From assembly GCA_030272155.1 (NCBI GenBank), contig CP126207.1, forward strand, positions 2,170,001 to 2,234,000: a DNA stretch of 64,000 nucleotides, written 5' to 3'. Under the pieces are notes generated by a model. That model had not been told where the DNA came from and ran no database searches. It worked only from the letters and a program-made list of their open reading frames with translations. Below are positions 60,687 to 64,000 of this stretch, in pieces. The DNA comes from Tetradesmus obliquus (lineage: Eukaryota > Chlorophyta > Chlorophyceae > Sphaeropleales > Scenedesmaceae). The position numbers were made by a program, and so were the translations under genes. Position 1 is the stretch's first letter. Every line of letters begins with the position of its first letter.

Positions 60687-61537
60687 AGTATCGAGCCCCT
60701 GCATGGCATGGGTTTAGGGCTGTTGACGTGTGTTGCGAACCAGCAGCTCAGCCGCTGGTAATATTTGCAGTGATACAGCATCGAAGTTCGCAGTTTCTGA
60801 CTACTATCACCGGATGTAAGCATCGCTGCACGCATAGCTTTGCCGTTGCCAAGTTTGACTCGGCATGATCTTACCACCTTGCTTGCTGTAGCGCGACAGG
60901 AATCCCTGATCACAACCGCGGAAATATACTATATGGCTTCAAATGTCGGATAGGAGCACGGCAGGAGCAGGAGGTCGGGCGAGGACGAGCAGGCATCACG
61001 CAATCGTGCAGCAGGTGAGGAGCAACAACCTGGCCAGACATCGATGTATTGCAACACGCATCCGCAGTTCAGAAGTGATATTTCAGTAGAACACACAGCG
61101 TGCTACCTAGCATGAGCATTGCAGCTGTGCAGCATGCTGGCCAGAGCAGCAGCTGCGCCCTCCTGGCAGAACTGGTCTGCTGCATTTCAGCAGCAGCCAG
61201 GCTCTACACGATTTACTTATCAGCACCAGAACCTCCGCCAGTAACATACCATCTCTACTGTGCCATTGCCTCCTGCAGGCACATGTCAGGCATGGAGCAT
61301 TGCTGCCAGGCACTCGGCAGCAGCAGCAGCGCGAGTGCCGCCAGCAGCTGTGGGTGCCAACACACCATGCCCATCAACAACCAAGACAATCACGTTGCAG
61401 CAGGTATGAAATGCATCCAGCATATGCAGTGCTGTCACTACACCACATCAGCTGTTGCAACAGCTTGCAGCAACCAAGTTGAACAGCAGCAGGCAACCCA
61501 TCTGCATGAGTTGCGCAAGCAGTGCATGCACCAACCT

Positions 61538-63450
61538 CTACCTCAGGCCTGGTGGGGCATACAGCCCACCACTGTTAATGATTGCCTGGTAGGTTGCTGG
61601 GAGGCTATCAATATCAGCCTGGACAGAAGCAGCTGGGTAGGCAAAGAACAATTCCACCAACTTGGCTATGCACTCCTTGTCATTGGGCTTGTTGTTCCAG
61701 CGCGCATAACGCCAGGCTGTCATTGCCTGGGTCAGGTATGCATGCACATGCTCCACTACCTTGTGCATGTCAGGACTCAGGGCTGGCAAACTCAAAAGCC
61801 TGCCTGCAGGCCAGATGCCTAGCGACGCAAGCTCAGCCTTGGTGTGGGCTGTGCTGTTGTCCTGTGACAGCAGCCAGGGCGCGTGGCGCTGCAAACCCAG
61901 GCGTTCTGAGATGGTGTCCAGGTTGAGGTTGAGGTCCCAGATGCAATCCTCATACTCATCAGCTGTCATGCCTGTTGCCTCCTCATTTGTGGTGGTCTGC
62001 AGGTACCAGCAGCAGTGCAGGCAGCAGCACAGCAGCAGCGGCACGCGGCGGCAGGCCCAGGGGGAAGTTTAGCAAGGAGGCTGAACAGCTGTATAAGCCA
62101 GAATTAAACTACATGCTGCTGAAGGACCAAGCAGCATACAGCACCCTCAAGCTTGTGTTCAAGTGCAAGTGCTGCAACAGGAAGCACACAAGGCTGCTGG
62201 CACTGCAAACAGCATCCCGTGGCCAGCAGCCATTCGCATGCCACGTGTGCACGCGCAGGGGCAGCAAGCATGAGAGGTTGCTGTATCAATTGCTGGACCA
62301 GTCTGCAGCTGTTGACTGCTATGCTGTTGAGGCAGTTGCTATTAGCAAGAAGATACAGCTGCAGGTAGCTGGCAGCAGCAAGGGGCTGTGGCTGAACCGG
62401 CACAAGTGGGATGCCATGCTGCTGAAGCCACACAGCTTGCTGATTGAGGTTCAAGGGGAGCAACACATAGATACAGAGGATGGCAGGCGCAACAACCGGG
62501 GTGACACGCTGGCAATCAGGCAAGCCAAGGATGAGGCACTGGCAACAGCAGCACTGGCCTTTGGGTTCAGTGTGCTGTGGCTTCACGCGGGTGCTGCTGA
62601 TGACCCGTGCGGCCGCGCCGTGCGCTGGGCAGCAGCTCTGCAGCAGGCGGTGCAGCACGTTACTGCTGGCAGGCCCCCCAAGCTGTTCATGGCATGAACT
62701 CACCCGGTAAGCACAGCCCTCCCTGTCCCATGGCATGCCAGTTGTGCCTGTGAAGAACTTGATCCACACAGGCCCCAGCTGGTAGTTGACGCCAATGATG
62801 TACTTCAGCTTGATCGTCTTGCGGTTGCGCGTGAGCCGTGGCATGCTCCAGGCAAAGTCCTCTGCATCGCTGCTATACCAGCCCCTGGTGCAGCATTGGC
62901 TGAGGCACATCACCTTTTCATCCACATACACCACCCAAGGCTTCTGCTCCTCAAACACCTGCAGCTTCTCACCACACGATGTCACCCTGTCCCGCTTGTG
63001 CTGCGCGTCCAGGTAGGGCCGGTTGCGCACCTTGCCATACTGGAAGTGCGGGTCAATCTGCCTCATGTGCCTGGTCAGGGTCTCGCCGGAGACGCCAGCG
63101 GCTGTGATGATGTCACGCACCACGGGGTTGGTTGTCATGAGCGCGTGTACCGACTCGTACGGCCGCGGCCTGCCTGCTGCATACCAGTTGAGGCATTCAG
63201 CATAGCATGTGTGCGTCTGAGCATCAGTCAGTTTTGGCGGACGGCCGCTGCCTGACTCAGGGACGACAATGTTGCCGTCAACATCCATGCGCGGGCCCCA
63301 AATCCGCATGTATTGCAGTGGATTAGAGGGCACAGGCAGGCCTGCGTCCTCTAGCATGGTGCGCATGGCCGCTGTGGCTGCATTGACATTGCCCCTGTTG
63401 GCCCTGTATGCAAGGCCAGCGGCAGCCTCCAGGCCGACTGTCAAGGTCAT
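61538..63450 (-). CDS. Tc1/mariner-like DDE transposase, last full array copy
   Basis: Exons 63450-62704 and 61996-61538. Same translation as the first full copy; intact. Confidence 0.85.
62113..62697 (+). CDS. Zinc-ribbon PD-(D/E)XK-like nuclease, last array copy
   Basis: Lies antisense in the intron 61997-62703. Same translation as the first full copy; intact. Confidence 0.7.
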   Translation: MLLKDQAAYSTLKLVFKCKCCNRKHTRLLALQTASRGQQPFACHVCTRRGSKHERLLYQLLDQSAAVDCYAVEAVAISKKIQLQVAGSSKGLWLNRHKWDAMLLKPHSLLIEVQGEQHIDTEDGRRNNRGDTLAIRQAKDEALATAALAFGFSVLWLHAGAADDPCGRAVRWAAALQQAVQHVTAGRPPKLFMA

Positions 63451-63638
63451 GTTCTGCAGTTACAGTACAAACCCTAGTCAGTGGTGAACCTTGGACATGA
63501 GCAGTAGTGACGCCGGCGGTGCTTGGTTGAGGGTGCGGCTTGGCTGTGCAGACGGCATTAGCATGCTATGTCATTGTGTAGCACTGTATTGTGAATGCAG
63601 TATTGTCTGTTGAGTAATCATGAATATTTAATTGAAGT

Positions 63639-64000
63639 CACTGGGTCTCATAAAGATTCTCGCCTCGTACATGCAGGTACATAGTCAAGATCCGTATGCA
63701 TCTATTGGTGTGCTCAGATTGTGCGCAGCCTGCGTGCATGTCCAGAAAACCGAGTTTACGTATGTCCCTGGGCGCCCTAAGAAACTGCGGGGATTTGCGT
63801 GTTTTGGCCCTGCTGTGCTGCTTCGAGTGAAACATAAAAAGTATGCTTGCATCTGACAGCAGCAGCAGGGCTGACCATGCACTGTGGGCTTGTGTGTGCT
63901 TCTGTGATGGCATTACATTGCTGGTGTGCACTCGTGATGTTCGCCCTGCCTGGCTTTGCTACTTGCAAATAACGCGTTTTGTGCATCTCGATAATTTGGG
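63639..64000. mobile_element. CACTA-like nested element, left part, cut by window edge
   Basis: The left terminus begins with the same CACTGGG end, next to AGT at 63636-63638. The right terminus would lie about 350 bp beyond the window. The array therefore continues past this edge. Confidence 0.7.

Larger units (their letters stand above)
1..64000. repeat. Tandem array of a 3,667-bp unit, about 17.45 copies, head to tail
   Basis: Any landmark recurs every 3,667 bases: the transposase ATG lies at 1111, 4778, 8445, 12112 and so on to 63450, and the first bases of the window recur at 3668. All copies have the same orientation. Translations on both strands, covering most of the unit, are the same in every copy, and the spacing never drifts, so there is no net indel in 64 kb. 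I did not compare the copies base by base. The phase of the unit is arbitrary because neither array edge is visible. The unit encodes two proteins and contains a nested transposon, so it is a composite mobile-element satellite rather than a simple-sequence satellite. Recent amplification, ongoing homogenisation, or a circle assembled as a concatemer would all give this picture. Confidence 0.98.

Noticed and set aside
1-64000. CRISPR array
   Set aside because: The repeat period is 3,667 bp with coding content, not short repeats separated by unique spacers, and no cas genes are present.

Overview
The whole window is one head-to-tail tandem array. A unit of exactly 3,667 bp repeats about 17.45 times (17 full units, positions 1-62339, plus 1,661 bp of an eighteenth). 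Every open frame recurs at the same spacing with the same translation, so no copy shows an indel, a broken frame or a visible protein change. Neither edge of the array is in the window. Apart from the array, no host gene, rRNA, tRNA or CRISPR was seen.

Each unit carries four things. (1) On the minus strand, an IS630/Tc1/mariner-type DDE transposase of 401 residues in two exons (first full copy: exon 1 4778-4032, exon 2 3324-2866). (2) On the plus strand, filling the 707-bp intron of that gene, a zinc-ribbon plus PD-(D/E)XK-type nuclease frame (ATG at 3441, stop at 4025). (3) A 715-bp non-autonomous element with CACTG-type terminal inverted repeats and a 3-bp AGT target duplication (1300-2014), 188 bp upstream of the transposase ATG. 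(4) About 850 bp with no recognisable gene (2015-2865).

The host is a eukaryote: the catalytic triad of the transposase is only complete after removal of a GT-AG intron, and exon 2 has no ATG of its own. The moderately GC-rich, CAG/TGC-rich composition and the A-, Q- and C-rich shadow frames look like a chlorophyte green alga. That assignment is an impression from composition, not a proof.

Likely history (inference): a Tc1-like transposase gene came to hold a nuclease frame in its intron; a CACTA-like element then inserted into its upstream region; the composite was afterwards amplified, very recently or under strong homogenisation, into the array. A circular molecule read or assembled as a concatemer would look the same in this window and is not excluded. 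The most unusual part is the intron-nested antisense nuclease paired with a DDE transposase. It resembles the logic of a homing nuclease, or of the TnsA/TnsB pair of Tn7, without visible sequence kinship to either.
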